Below are positions 7,551 to 16,250 of a stretch of 48,999 nucleotides of DNA, one piece after another. Below the pieces are notes generated by a model. The model was not told the DNA's origin, did not search any database, and worked only from the letters and a program-made list of their open reading frames with translations. Made by a program: the position numbers and the translations under genes. Source of the DNA: Rhodanobacteraceae bacterium (lineage in GTDB: Bacteria > Pseudomonadota > Gammaproteobacteria > Xanthomonadales > Xanthomonadaceae); contig JACKOX010000023.1 in assembly GCA_024233975.1 (NCBI GenBank), forward strand, positions 1 to 48,999, read 5' to 3'. Position 1 is the stretch's first letter, and each line of letters begins with the position of its first letter.

Positions 7551-8225
7551 TCAGCTGCGTGGACCGAAAAGGGCGGAACCGATACGCAGCAGCGTCGCGC
7601 CTTCGGCGATGGCGAGCGGGAAATCATCGCTCATGCCCATCGACAGCGTATCCACGTCGGGAAAGCGGTCGCGCAGGCGTTCGAACAGCTCCCGCAGACG
7701 GGCGAAGCTGGCGCGAAGCCGTTGCGCATCGCCGGGTGCGGGGATCGCCATCAGCCCACGCAGGCGCAGCCCGTCTGTGGCGGCCACCGCGTCGGCCAGT
7801 GCATCGATCTGTTCCGGCGTGCAGCCGGACTTGCTGTCCTCGTCGTCGATATTGACCTGCAGCAGCACGTTGAGTGGCCCGCGCGCAGGATCGCGCGCCT
7901 CGTCGAGTCGGGGAATCAGCTTTTCGCGGTCCAGTGACTGCAGCCAGTCGAAGTGCGCGGCCACCTCGGCGCATTTGCGCGACTGCAGGTGGCCGATGAA
8001 ATGCCATTCCAGCGGCAGGTCCGCAAGCTCGGCCTGCTTGTCCAGCGCCTCCTGCAGGTAGTTTTCGCCGAAAGCGCACTGGCCGGCTGTCGCCAATTCA
8101 CGGATCGCCGAGGCCGGCTTGGCCTTGCTCACCGCCAGCAGCCGCGGCGGTTTGCGACCGGCGCTGTGCGCGGCTTCTCGAATCCGCGCAAGGATGTTGT
8201 TGTAACGGCTTGTCGTGTCTGACAT
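7551..8225 (-). CDS. yggS: YggS/PLPBP family pyridoxal-phosphate homeostasis protein
   Basis: A 224-residue single-domain PLP-binding protein with a fold-type III barrel. PLP lysine is K34 in LLAVSKAKP; FGENYLQEA, WHFIGHLQSRK, LMAIPAPG and SMGMSDDFPLAI follow at conserved spacing. It is a PLP carrier or regulator involved in vitamin B6 and amino-acid balance rather than a racemase. The start ATG at 8223-8225 (MSDTTSRYNN) is preferred over upstream in-frame starts because it matches the family N-terminus. It lies upstream of proC and divergent from pilT. Confidence 0.94.
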   Translation of the reverse strand: MSDTTSRYNNILARIREAAHSAGRKPPRLLAVSKAKPASAIRELATAGQCAFGENYLQEALDKQAELADLPLEWHFIGHLQSRKCAEVAAHFDWLQSLDREKLIPRLDEARDPARGPLNVLLQVNIDDEDSKSGCTPEQIDALADAVAATDGLRLRGLMAIPAPGDAQRLRASFARLRELFERLRDRFPDVDTLSMGMSDDFPLAIAEGATLLRIGSALFGPRS

Positions 8226-8277
8226 CGTCGTGGCAAGGGTCGGGATGGTGGCTGGCATTGGGCGCGGGGTTTGGCGC

Positions 8278-8283
8278 TATACT
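8278..8283 (+). promoter_or_regulatory. putative -10 element of the pilTU promoter
   Basis: TATACT at 8278-8283 lies about 73 bp upstream of the pilT start, in the gap divergent from yggS. The -35 region at 17 bp spacing (around GGCATTG, 8254-8260) matches poorly. I saw no convincing sigma-54 GG/GC pair. A leader of about 65 nt is implied. Confidence 0.4.
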
Positions 8284-8355
8284 CGAAGCTCGCGCGGTGG
8301 CCGCGTTCATGCTGTTTACGCGGTCAGTGTATCGGCTACGTGGGAGAGACACGGA

Positions 8356-9396
8356 ATGGACATTGCCGAACTGCTGGCATTTTCGGTCAAGAACAAGGCA
8401 TCGGATCTTCACCTGTCGGCCGGCTTGCCGCCGATGATCCGCGTCGATGGCGACGTGCGGCGCATCAACATCCCCGCGCTCGACCACAAACAGGTGCATT
8501 CGCTGGTCTACGACATCATGTCGGACAAGCAGCGTCGCGACTACGAGGAATTCCTCGAGACCGACTTCAGCTTCGAGATTTCGGGTCTGGCGCGCTTCCG
8601 CGTGAATGCTTTCAACCAGAACCGCGGCGCCGGTGCGGTGTTCCGTACCATTCCTTCCGAAGTGCTGACGCTGGATGACCTGGCGGCTCCGGCCATCTTC
8701 AAGGAACTGGTCGACCAGCCGCAGGGCCTGATCCTGGTGACCGGTCCGACCGGTTCCGGCAAGTCGACCACGCTGGCGGCGATGATCGACCACATCAACA
8801 AGCGCGAATACGGCCACCTGCTGACCATCGAAGACCCGATCGAATTCGTGCATACCTCGAACAAGTGTCTGGTGAACCAGCGCGAGGTCCATCGCGACAC
8901 GCACGGCTTCAACGAAGCGCTGCGCTCGGCGCTGCGTGAAGACCCGGACTACATCCTGGTCGGCGAGTTGCGCGATCTGGAAACCATTCGGCTGGCGCTG
9001 ACCGCCGCGGAAACCGGCCACCTGGTGTTCGGCACCCTGCATACCAGTTCGGCGGCCAAGACCATCGACCGCATCATCGACGTGTTCCCGGCCGGCGAGA
9101 AGCCGATGGTGCGTTCGATGCTGTCCGAGTCGTTGCGCGCAGTGATCGCACAGGCGCTGCTGAAAAAGGTCGGTGGTGGCCGCGTGGCCGCGCACGAAAT
9201 CATGGTCGGCATCCCGGCTATCCGAAACCTGATCCGCGAGGACAAGGTCGCGCAGATGTACTCGGCCATCCAGACCGGCCAGAACCACGGCATGATGACT
9301 CTTGACCAGTGCCTGCAGGACCTGGTCAAGCGCAGCATGGTGTCGCGCCAGACCGCACGTGAATACGCCAAGGACAAGCGCCTGTTCGACGGCTAG
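8356..9396 (+). CDS. pilT: type IV pilus retraction ATPase PilT
   Basis: A hexameric cytoplasmic motor that depolymerises the pilin fibre and drives twitching motility. It is 346 residues, the standard size. Walker A GPTGSGKST lies at residues 130-138 (K136). It is followed by the Asp box TIEDPIEFVH, the Walker B region ILVGELRD and the His box ETGHLVFGTLHTSSA. The late AIRNLIREDK segment is the PilT-specific AIRNLIRE motif required for retraction. The start MDIAELLAFSVKNKASDLHLS is the usual N-terminus; an open frame further upstream is ignored. Confidence 0.98.
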   Translation: MDIAELLAFSVKNKASDLHLSAGLPPMIRVDGDVRRINIPALDHKQVHSLVYDIMSDKQRRDYEEFLETDFSFEISGLARFRVNAFNQNRGAGAVFRTIPSEVLTLDDLAAPAIFKELVDQPQGLILVTGPTGSGKSTTLAAMIDHINKREYGHLLTIEDPIEFVHTSNKCLVNQREVHRDTHGFNEALRSALREDPDYILVGELRDLETIRLALTAAETGHLVFGTLHTSSAAKTIDRIIDVFPAGEKPMVRSMLSESLRAVIAQALLKKVGGGRVAAHEIMVGIPAIRNLIREDKVAQMYSAIQTGQNHGMMTLDQCLQDLVKRSMVSRQTAREYAKDKRLFDG

Positions 9397-9493
9397 CAGT
9401 CGCCTGTCGCCGTTCGGCTGCTGGAGTCGATGCGGCACCCACCGGCTCGCCAACGACGCGGCTTGCCACTGAACGAACGCCGGAGTTTCCGAC

Positions 9494-10627
9494 ATGAGCA
9501 GCATCGACTTCACCAGTTTCCTCAAGCTGATGGCGCACAAGAAGGCGTCCGACCTGTTCGTCACCGCGGGCATCCCGCCGTCGATGAAGGTCCACGGCAA
9601 GATCAGCCCGATCACGCAGAACCCGCTGACGCCGCAGCAAAGCCGCGACCTGGTGCTGAACGTGATGAGCCCCTCGCAGCGCGAGGAGTTCGAAAAGACC
9701 CACGAGTGCCAGTTCGCCATCGGCGTCTCCGGTGTCGGCCGTTTCCGTGTCAGCTGCTTCTACCAGCGCAACCAGGTCGGCATGGTGCTGCGCCGGATCG
9801 AGACCAAGATTCCGACCATCGAGGAACTGAACCTGCTGCCGGTGATCAAGACGCTGGCGATGACCAAGCGCGGACTGATCATCTTCGTCGGCGCCACCGG
9901 TACCGGTAAGTCGACTTCGCTGGCCTCAATGATCGGCTATCGCAACCAGAACTCGTCCGGTCACATCATCACCATCGAGGACCCGATCGAATTCGTGCAC
10001 AAGCACGAGGGCTGCATCATCACGCAGCGCGAGGTCGGCATCGACACCGACAGCTGGGAAGCGGCGCTGAAGAACACGCTGCGCCAGGCGCCGGACGTGA
10101 TCATGATCGGTGAGGTGCGTACCCGCGAGGGCATGGACCACGCCATCGCCTTCGCTGAAACCGGCCACCTTTGCCTGTGCACGCTGCACGCCAACAACGC
10201 CAACCAGGCGATGGACCGCATCATCAACTTCTTCCCGGAAGATCGTCGCAACCAGCTGCTGATGGACCTCTCGCTGAACATCAAGGGCGTGGTCGCGCAG
10301 CAGCTGGTGCCAACGCCGGACGGCAAGGGGCGCTGCGTGGCGATGGAAGTGCTGCTGGGAACGCCGCTGGTGCAGGACTACATCCGCGATGGCGAGATCC
10401 ACAAGCTCAAGGAAGTGATGAAGGAGTCGACGCAGCTCGGCATGCGCACCTTCGACCAGAGCCTGTTCGAGCTGTACCAGGCAGGATCGATCAGCTACGA
10501 GGATGCGCTTCGCTATGCCGATTCGGCGAACGAGGTGCGCCTCAAGATCAAGCTCAGCCAGGGTGGCGATGCACACACGCTGGCGCAGGGCATGGATGGC
10601 GTGGAGCTGGTCGAGTCCAGCCAGTAA
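9494..10627 (+). CDS. pilU: PilT-dependent retraction ATPase PilU
   Basis: A paralogue of PilT that works with it in pilus retraction. It is 377 residues and begins with a PilT-like N-domain (KKASDLFVTAGIPPSMKV). Walker A GATGTGKS lies at 133-140 (K139). TIEDPIEFVHKHEGC, Walker B VIMIGEVRTRE and the His box ETGHLCLCTLHANNANQ follow. It has the usual 30-residue C-terminal extension relative to PilT. The gap to pilT is 97 bp with no terminator seen, so co-transcription is likely. Confidence 0.97.
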   Translation: MSSIDFTSFLKLMAHKKASDLFVTAGIPPSMKVHGKISPITQNPLTPQQSRDLVLNVMSPSQREEFEKTHECQFAIGVSGVGRFRVSCFYQRNQVGMVLRRIETKIPTIEELNLLPVIKTLAMTKRGLIIFVGATGTGKSTSLASMIGYRNQNSSGHIITIEDPIEFVHKHEGCIITQREVGIDTDSWEAALKNTLRQAPDVIMIGEVRTREGMDHAIAFAETGHLCLCTLHANNANQAMDRIINFFPEDRRNQLLMDLSLNIKGVVAQQLVPTPDGKGRCVAMEVLLGTPLVQDYIRDGEIHKLKEVMKESTQLGMRTFDQSLFELYQAGSISYEDALRYADSANEVRLKIKLSQGGDAHTLAQGMDGVELVESSQ

Positions 10628-10640
10628 TCCATGCACCGTT

Positions 10641-10697
10641 GAAAACGGGCGGCGCTGCCTGCGGGCGGCGCCGTTTTCATTTTTGGTTTCTTTTTTC
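10641..10697 (+). terminator. intrinsic terminator after pilU
   Basis: GAAAACGG at 10641-10648 pairs with CCGTTTTC at 10671-10678, and the GC-rich inner bases (GGCGGCGC against GCGGCGCC) extend the stem with small bulges. A T-rich tract follows (about 10678-10697, including TTTTT and TTTTTT). It is located 13 bp after the pilU stop. Confidence 0.85.
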
Positions 10698-10723
10698 CCC
10701 AGCGCGGATGATGCGGACGCAGC

Positions 10724-11635
10724 TCAGCCGGCCAGCGCTTCCATCACCGCCATGCGCACGGCGACGCCGTTCGCCACCTGGCGCAGGATCGCCGAGCGCG
10801 GCCCGTCGGCCACGGCGGATTCGATTTCAACGCCGCGGTTCATCGGCCCCGGGTGCATGACGAAGGCATCCGCTCGGGCCAGCGACAGGCGTCGCTGGTC
10901 GATGCCGTAGTCGCGGTAGTAGCCGTCCAGCGAGTCGACCAGTCCGTCTTCCATGCGCTCGCGCTGCAGGCGCAGCGTCATCAGCACGTCACAACCGCTG
11001 ACGGCCTCGTCGGCGGCGTCGACCACGCGGCAACCCTGCAGCTCATCGGCATCCGGCAGCAGCGCCGCGGGTGCGCACACGCGGATATCGCCGCAACCCA
11101 GCGCGCGGAGGGCGTGCAGGTCCGAGCGTGCCACCCGCGAATGGCGGATGTCGCCGACGATGGCGATGCTGAGATCCTCGAACGGTCGCTTGGCGAACTG
11201 GCGGATGGTCAGCATGTCCAGCAGGCCCTGCGTGGGATGCGCCGCACGGCCTTCGCCGGCATTGACGATGTGCGTGCCGTCCCCGGCCAGTTCGCTGAGC
11301 ATCTCGCAGGCGCCGGATTCGGAGTGGCGCACGACGAACAGCTGGGCGCCCATGGCCTCGACGGTGCGGAAGGTGTCGGCCAGTGTTTCGCCTTTCAGCG
11401 TGGAGGAACGTTCGGCATCGAAGTTGACTACCTGTGCGCCCAGGCGGTGCGCGGCGATCTCGAAGGAAAGCCGGGTGCGCGTGGAGGGCTCGAAGAACAG
11501 GTTGACCACGTGGACACCTGCGAGCGACGTCGGTGGTGCGGCTCGTGGATCCAGTCCGGCAAAGTGCTGGGCGCGGTCCAGAAGGGCGTGCAGGCGCTCG
11601 CGCGCCATTCCTTCCAGGCTGATCAGGTGTTGCAT
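10724..11635 (-). CDS. pyrB: aspartate carbamoyltransferase catalytic subunit
   Basis: Commits carbamoyl phosphate to pyrimidine synthesis by condensing it with aspartate. The 303-residue protein has the carbamoyl-phosphate motif FFEPSTRTRLSFE near residue 47, the SSTLKGETLADT loop, the HPTQ motif near residue 133, and the aspartate-binding HPGPMNRGVEI near the C-terminus. No pyrI regulatory subunit or dihydroorotase-like partner is seen here. It lies 9 bp downstream of ruvX in a yqgE-ruvX-pyrB run, an order common in gammaproteobacteria. Confidence 0.96.
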   Translation of the reverse strand: MQHLISLEGMARERLHALLDRAQHFAGLDPRAAPPTSLAGVHVVNLFFEPSTRTRLSFEIAAHRLGAQVVNFDAERSSTLKGETLADTFRTVEAMGAQLFVVRHSESGACEMLSELAGDGTHIVNAGEGRAAHPTQGLLDMLTIRQFAKRPFEDLSIAIVGDIRHSRVARSDLHALRALGCGDIRVCAPAALLPDADELQGCRVVDAADEAVSGCDVLMTLRLQRERMEDGLVDSLDGYYRDYGIDQRRLSLARADAFVMHPGPMNRGVEIESAVADGPRSAILRQVANGVAVRMAVMEALAG

Positions 11636-11644
11636 GCGTGTGGC

Positions 11645-12106
11645 TCAGTCAAACGAGAAGGCGGGCAGGTCGTGATCGAACCAGCGTTCGATGATGATTT
11701 CGGCAGCAACGGCGTCCAGCTGCGCGGCGTCCTTGCGCCGGGCGCGGCCGTCGGCGCGACGAGAGGCGAAGCGGCGGTCGGCCTCGCGCGAGCTGCTGCG
11801 CTCGTCGACCAGCGCGACCGGCAGGCCGCTGCGCTCGCCCAGCTGTTCGGCGAAACGCCGCGCGATGCGGGTGATCTCCTGCACGTCGCCGTTCAGGGTC
11901 AGTGGATCGCCCACCAGCAGCTGGTTCGGTCGCCACTGGCGGATCAGCTTGTCGACGTGCTCCCAGTCGGGACCCTCATCACGCATGGCGACCACGTCGA
12001 TGCCGCGCGCCGAGGCCGACAGGGTGTTGCCCACGGCCACACCGATGCGGCGGCTGCCGACGTCGAAACCCAACAGGCAGCCGGGACTGGTGGCGGGATT
12101 GTTCAT
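11645..12106 (-). CDS. ruvX: RuvX/YqgF pre-16S rRNA maturation nuclease
   Basis: A 153-residue RNase-H-fold protein. GFDVGSRRIGVAVG supplies the first catalytic aspartate, and LLVGDPLTLNG and LVDERSSSREADRRF carry the further conserved acidic positions. The family processes the 5' end of 16S rRNA and is proposed to act on Holliday junctions. The start overlaps the end of yqgE by four bases. Confidence 0.93.
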   Translation of the reverse strand: MNNPATSPGCLLGFDVGSRRIGVAVGNTLSASARGIDVVAMRDEGPDWEHVDKLIRQWRPNQLLVGDPLTLNGDVQEITRIARRFAEQLGERSGLPVALVDERSSSREADRRFASRRADGRARRKDAAQLDAVAAEIIIERWFDHDLPAFSFD

Positions 12107-12666
12107 GCGTGGCCGGCGTAGTCGGTCATCAGGCGCAGGTCGATGCCCAGCTGCTGCGCGGCGGCGAGCCAGCGCTGCTCCGCCGGCGTTTCGAAAAGGA
12201 TCTGCGTGCTGCTCTGGCAGGTCAGCCAGGCGTTCTCGATCAGCTCATCCTCCAGCTGGCCGGCCGTCCAGCCGGAATAGCCGAGCATCACCATGGCGTG
12301 CTTGGGGCCTTCACCGTTGGCCATGGCATCGAGGATGTCGCGCGAGGTGGTCACCATCAGCTGGTCGGAAACACGCAGGCTGGATTCCCAGTCGCGCTCC
12401 GGGCTATGCAGGACAAAGCCGCGCTCGGGCTGGACCGGGCCGCCGATCAGCACCGGTGCATCAGAAATCGCGAGCAGGTCGGTGCTGATGTTCATCTGCT
12501 TCAGCACGTCACCCAGGTGGTAGTCGGATGGGCGGTTGACCATCAGGCCCATCGCGCCGTCCTCGTCGTGCTGGCAGATCAGGGTAACGCCCCGCGCGAA
12601 GTTGGGATCCTGCAGGCCTGGCGAGGCAATCAGGAACTGGTCGGAGAGATAGCGCTTGCCGCTCAT
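12103..12666 (-). CDS. yqgE: YqgE/AlgH family protein (UPF0301)
   Basis: A 187-residue protein with the family landmarks FLIASPGLQDPNFARGVTLICQHDEDGAMGLMVNRP at the N-terminus, IGGPVQPERGFVLH in the middle, and MLGYSGWTAGQLEDELIENAWL in the last third. The family is named AlgH from alginate regulation in Pseudomonas, but no biochemical role is established. The conserved neighbourhood with ruvX is kept. Confidence 0.93.
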   Translation of the reverse strand: MSGKRYLSDQFLIASPGLQDPNFARGVTLICQHDEDGAMGLMVNRPSDYHLGDVLKQMNISTDLLAISDAPVLIGGPVQPERGFVLHSPERDWESSLRVSDQLMVTTSRDILDAMANGEGPKHAMVMLGYSGWTAGQLEDELIENAWLTCQSSTQILFETPAEQRWLAAAQQLGIDLRLMTDYAGHA

Positions 12667-12914
12667 GGCTGCATTCTACGCCTCTCCGCCAATATCGGCA
12701 TGACGCCTTGTCGGCCATTTTGCGCCGTCCCGTCTCGTCCGGGCGCATCGGGTCGGCGCTCCGTCGCGTTGGGCTTGCATGGCCGCCGGGCGGCGGGGAG
12801 CATGGCAGATGCATGACTGTCGACACGGGTGACTGGCGCCATGGCGGTTATCCTTGATGCTGGGGCAGATTGGGCTGGAGCCGGCTGCCGATACCGAGAT
12901 GCCGGGAGTGTCGA
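12667..12914. other. divergent intergenic region
   Basis: A 248-bp gap between yqgE (leftward) and the winged-helix regulator (rightward). I see no gene in it. It must hold both promoters; a weak -10-like TTATCCTT occurs near 12847, about 65 bp before the regulator start, beside a TGGCGCCA palindrome. No strong -35/-10 pair was found. Confidence 0.4.
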
Positions 12915-15104
12915 ATGGGCCGGGAAGATCAGATCCATCGCTGGTTGCAGCAATCACGACGATTGCGCGTCGGCGATTGCCGGGTCGATCTGTCGCTGAA
13001 CGAAGTCCATCGCGGTGACGAAACCACCCGTCTCACGCCCAAGGCAGCCGGCGTGCTGGAGGTGCTGCTGTTCATCTGCGGGCAGCCGGCATCTCGCGAG
13101 CGGCTGCTGGCCGAGGTCTGGCGCGGTGAATGTCCGACCGACGACGTAGTGACGCAGGTCATCGGCGAATTGCGTCGCGCCTTCGGTGACGATCCGAGAA
13201 CGGCGGCGTACATCCGCACCATCCCGCGGGTTGGCTATGCATTGGTAGCTGCCGTCACTGAAGCGGATGAACGGTCCGTCACCAGCGTGGAACTGCCAGC
13301 GGCGCCGGAACCTTCCGTGGTTTCCACGAAGCCGGCGCAGCATGGCCGCTGGTTGGTGCTGGCAGCCGTACTGTTGCTGCTTGCGGTGGGCCTGCTGCGC
13401 TTCTGGCCAGATGGTGACAGGCACGCATCACCGGAAGCGTCGAACGTGGTGCTGCCATCTGGCGCTGCAGTTTCCGGAACGGAGCTGCCGGCGCCGCGAG
13501 AGGTGCCGGTGAGCTACCTGCGCGGTCGCGAGGAAATGCCGAACGCTTCGCCGGATGGCAGTCTCGTGGCCTTTTCGGCACAGCCGGATCCCGATGGTCC
13601 GCGCCGGGTCTACATCCAGGCGATGGATGGCGGAACGCCTCGCCCGGTGTCAGTCGTCGATGTGGATTCCGAAGGCGCACCAGTGTTTTCGCCGGATGGT
13701 CGCAAGCTGGTGTTCCAGCGCGTCCGCGGCGAGGACTGCCAGTTCGTCGTCGCCAGCGTGCTCGGTGGCGACGAGCAGGAAATCGGCCCCTGCTACCCGT
13801 GGGTGATGACGCATGTGGACTGGACGCCGGACAGCCGTTCGCTGCTTCTGCCACGGATGCCGGAGGAGGGCGCTGATCGGGTGCTGTTGCATGTCTGGCA
13901 TCTGGATGACGGTCGCATCGAGCCGCTGGACTATTCCTGGGACGCCAACAGCAATGATGTGCAGGCGCGCTATTCGCCGGATGGCCAACGCATCGCATTC
14001 CGGCGCGGCGTGATGCCGAACAGCGACCTGTTTGTGATGAACGCCGATGGCAGCAACCAGCGCCAGATCACCCATTTCGGTGCGGCCATGCCAGGCTTCG
14101 ACTGGAGTAGCGATGGCCGCTGGCTGCTGTTCGCCTCCGACCACGACGGCAGCATGCGCCTGTGGCGGATCGATCCGGACAGCGGCGAGCTGCGCGCGAC
14201 TGGCGTGCGCAATGTCTACTGGCCGGACTCGGCGCGGCTGCGCGACGTGCTGGTGTTCACCCGTGGGCAGGCCAGCAGCGACGTGGCGGAAGTGGACGTG
14301 GATGGCGAGCTGGATGCCACGCCACGACTGGTATCGCAGTCCTCGCGTGGCGATTCGCTGCCGTCATACGCACCCGATGGGGAACGCATTGCCTTCGTGT
14401 CCCGCCGTCTGGGTGAGGCGGGCATCTTCGTGCGCGACCAGGGCGGCGTGCGCAATATCGCCCTGCATGGCGATGCCGAAGTCGACAAGCCGATCTGGTC
14501 GGCGGACGGTCGTTGGCTTGCCTATGTCGTTGGTGGCGGCAGCGGCCGCCTGTTCCTTGCCGACGTGGCGGCTGCCCGCACGCGCGAGGTCACCCCGGCA
14601 GGCTATTCGGCATCGCGTCCGGTATTCAGCGCCGATGGCCGCGAGCTGGTGTTTGGTGCGCGTGCCGACGCCAACCGGCACGCCGACCTGTGGCAGCTCG
14701 ACATCGCCTCCGGGCACATGCGACGGCTGACCGACAACGGTGGCATCTTTCCGCAGCGCCTCGCTGACGGCACTTTGGTTTATCTCGAGTCCAATGCCGG
14801 GGACGGCTGGCGTCGGCTGGCCTCGGAAGGCGCTGCCGCGGATCTCGATCTTGATGGCATCGGTTTCTGGAACCGCGATGCCTGGCAGGCGACTGACGAC
14901 GGCATCGTGGCGCTGATCTCGGCCGAGCCCTTCGGCCTGTACCGGCACGCCTGGGGTGCTGGCGACTGGCAGCTGATCGAGCCCCTCGACTACAAGCGCT
15001 TCGGCGAATTCCAGTTCAGCCTGAGCCCGGATGGCCGGCGCCTGTCCTTCACCGAGGTTCGCGAGTGGAATGGCGACGTCTTCCGGATCGAGGGCGTGCT
15101 GTAG
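12915..15104 (+). CDS. one-component regulator: winged helix, single membrane span, TolB-like propeller
   Basis: A 729-residue protein. The N-terminal domain (about 12-115) is an OmpR/CadC-type winged helix with no receiver, ending in the typical TIPRVGYALVA. One membrane helix follows near residues 146-165 (WLVLAAVLLLLAVGLLRFW). The rest is a periplasmic WD40/PD40 beta-propeller with repeated SPDG blocks such as ASPDGSLVAFSA, FSPDGRKLVFQR and YSPDGQRIAFRR. This is the CadC plan: DNA binding inside and ligand sensing outside without phosphotransfer. The ATG at 12915 gives a compact N-terminus. Ligand and targets are unknown; the neighbouring AraC gene is a candidate target. Confidence 0.85.
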   Translation: MGREDQIHRWLQQSRRLRVGDCRVDLSLNEVHRGDETTRLTPKAAGVLEVLLFICGQPASRERLLAEVWRGECPTDDVVTQVIGELRRAFGDDPRTAAYIRTIPRVGYALVAAVTEADERSVTSVELPAAPEPSVVSTKPAQHGRWLVLAAVLLLLAVGLLRFWPDGDRHASPEASNVVLPSGAAVSGTELPAPREVPVSYLRGREEMPNASPDGSLVAFSAQPDPDGPRRVYIQAMDGGTPRPVSVVDVDSEGAPVFSPDGRKLVFQRVRGEDCQFVVASVLGGDEQEIGPCYPWVMTHVDWTPDSRSLLLPRMPEEGADRVLLHVWHLDDGRIEPLDYSWDANSNDVQARYSPDGQRIAFRRGVMPNSDLFVMNADGSNQRQITHFGAAMPGFDWSSDGRWLLFASDHDGSMRLWRIDPDSGELRATGVRNVYWPDSARLRDVLVFTRGQASSDVAEVDVDGELDATPRLVSQSSRGDSLPSYAPDGERIAFVSRRLGEAGIFVRDQGGVRNIALHGDAEVDKPIWSADGRWLAYVVGGGSGRLFLADVAAARTREVTPAGYSASRPVFSADGRELVFGARADANRHADLWQLDIASGHMRRLTDNGGIFPQRLADGTLVYLESNAGDGWRRLASEGAAADLDLDGIGFWNRDAWQATDDGIVALISAEPFGLYRHAWGAGDWQLIEPLDYKRFGEFQFSLSPDGRRLSFTEVREWNGDVFRIEGVL

Positions 15105-15296
15105 TTCTGATTGTTCTTGCTTCGCGGGTCAGTGGCAGGATTCCGTAACCATCTGAATATGCTGATAGTTCTTTCCGGTCGATCGGTCTTTTCAGTGCCG
15201 CTTCGGAAAGATCTCGGGGTTTCCTCGGCTCAATTCGGGACTTCCACGGGTGCGGCGGGCTAACACGGAGGCCCGTCCCGCTGTTCGGAGGTCACC

Positions 15297-16232
15297 ATGC
15301 AAAGCCGCCACCTCTTCGCGCCCACCGGCGCGGCGTTGTCCCGCCTGTCGCGTCCCTGCGTGGACATTCCCTCGCGGCGTTCGGCGCGTCGCCTGATCCG
15401 TGACCGTGATCGCCAGCAGTGGCTGCATCGGGTCGAGCGCCTGACGGTTGGTCACGAACCGATTCCCGCCGACAGTCCGCGACTGATCCTCGTCATCGGT
15501 GGCGAACTGCTGGCGAGAGCGCGCGACTACAGCTTTCGCGTTTCCAGCGGCCGGGTGCTGGTGCTGGATGGTCGTGAACCCTTCCTGCTGCAGTCGGCTG
15601 GTGAAACGGGGGCGCAGCTGCTGTCCTTCGTGCCGGATCCGCGTTCCCTGCAGATCTGCGTGGAACCGACGCGTTCTCTGCTTGGCCGCTGCCGTCTGCT
15701 GCCGATGGTGCACGATCGAGAAAGCGCGGTCGCCGGGCTGATGTCGGGACTGGAAGACGCCATGCGACGGACCGGTGCCGGGAAGCTGGAGGGTCCGAAT
15801 CCGGCCCAGTTCTGGCTGGACTCCATCCTGACCGCACAGGCCGAGTACGAACCGCTGATCGAGCGCTGCCATGGGCGCACGCCCGAGCGGCGTCGCGATC
15901 TGTTTGTCCGGCTGGCGCGCGTACGCACGATGCTGGCAACGGGCGACGGCGGTGACGCGGACGTTGAGCAACTGGCCGGGATGGCGAGACTGTCTGCTTC
16001 GCATTTCGTGCGTCTGTTCCACAAGGTCTTCGGCGAGCCGCCGCACAGTTTCCGACTGCGCCGGCGCATGGAGCGCGCGCATCGCCTGATCAGCGACACC
16101 GGGCTGAGCGTGCAGGAGGTGATGGACCGTGTAGGTTTCGATAACCACAGCTGCTTCGCGCGGGCCTTCCGTCGGCATTTCGGTTGCAGCGCCAGCGCGG
16201 TGCGGGAGCGTCAGCAGGCGGCGGCCGTCTGA
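15297..16232 (+). CDS. AraC family transcriptional regulator
   Basis: A 311-residue protein with a poorly conserved N-terminal sensing domain (about 1-190) and a C-terminal double helix-turn-helix (about 205-305). The latter includes LAGMARLSASHFVRLFHKVFGEPPHSF and the second recognition part VMDRVGFDNHSCFARAFRRHFG. A good GGAGG site at 15287-15291 precedes the ATG. The 192-bp gap before it contains no gene and no terminator. Inducer and regulon are unknown. Confidence 0.9.
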   Translation: MQSRHLFAPTGAALSRLSRPCVDIPSRRSARRLIRDRDRQQWLHRVERLTVGHEPIPADSPRLILVIGGELLARARDYSFRVSSGRVLVLDGREPFLLQSAGETGAQLLSFVPDPRSLQICVEPTRSLLGRCRLLPMVHDRESAVAGLMSGLEDAMRRTGAGKLEGPNPAQFWLDSILTAQAEYEPLIERCHGRTPERRRDLFVRLARVRTMLATGDGGDADVEQLAGMARLSASHFVRLFHKVFGEPPHSFRLRRRMERAHRLISDTGLSVQEVMDRVGFDNHSCFARAFRRHFGCSASAVRERQQAAAV

Positions 16233-16250
16233 CGCGGGTCCGAAACGGAC

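Noticed and set aside
8240..8290. Sigma-54 promoter before pilT
   Set aside because: A TGGCA is present but the GC element is not at the required spacing.
8098..9720. A 540-codon minus-strand frame opposite pilT
   Set aside because: pilT and pilU are unambiguous on the plus strand; the antisense frame has no recognisable domain.
15250..15280. GCGGGC...GCCCG inverted repeat before the AraC gene as a terminator
   Set aside because: The stem is short and no T tract follows.
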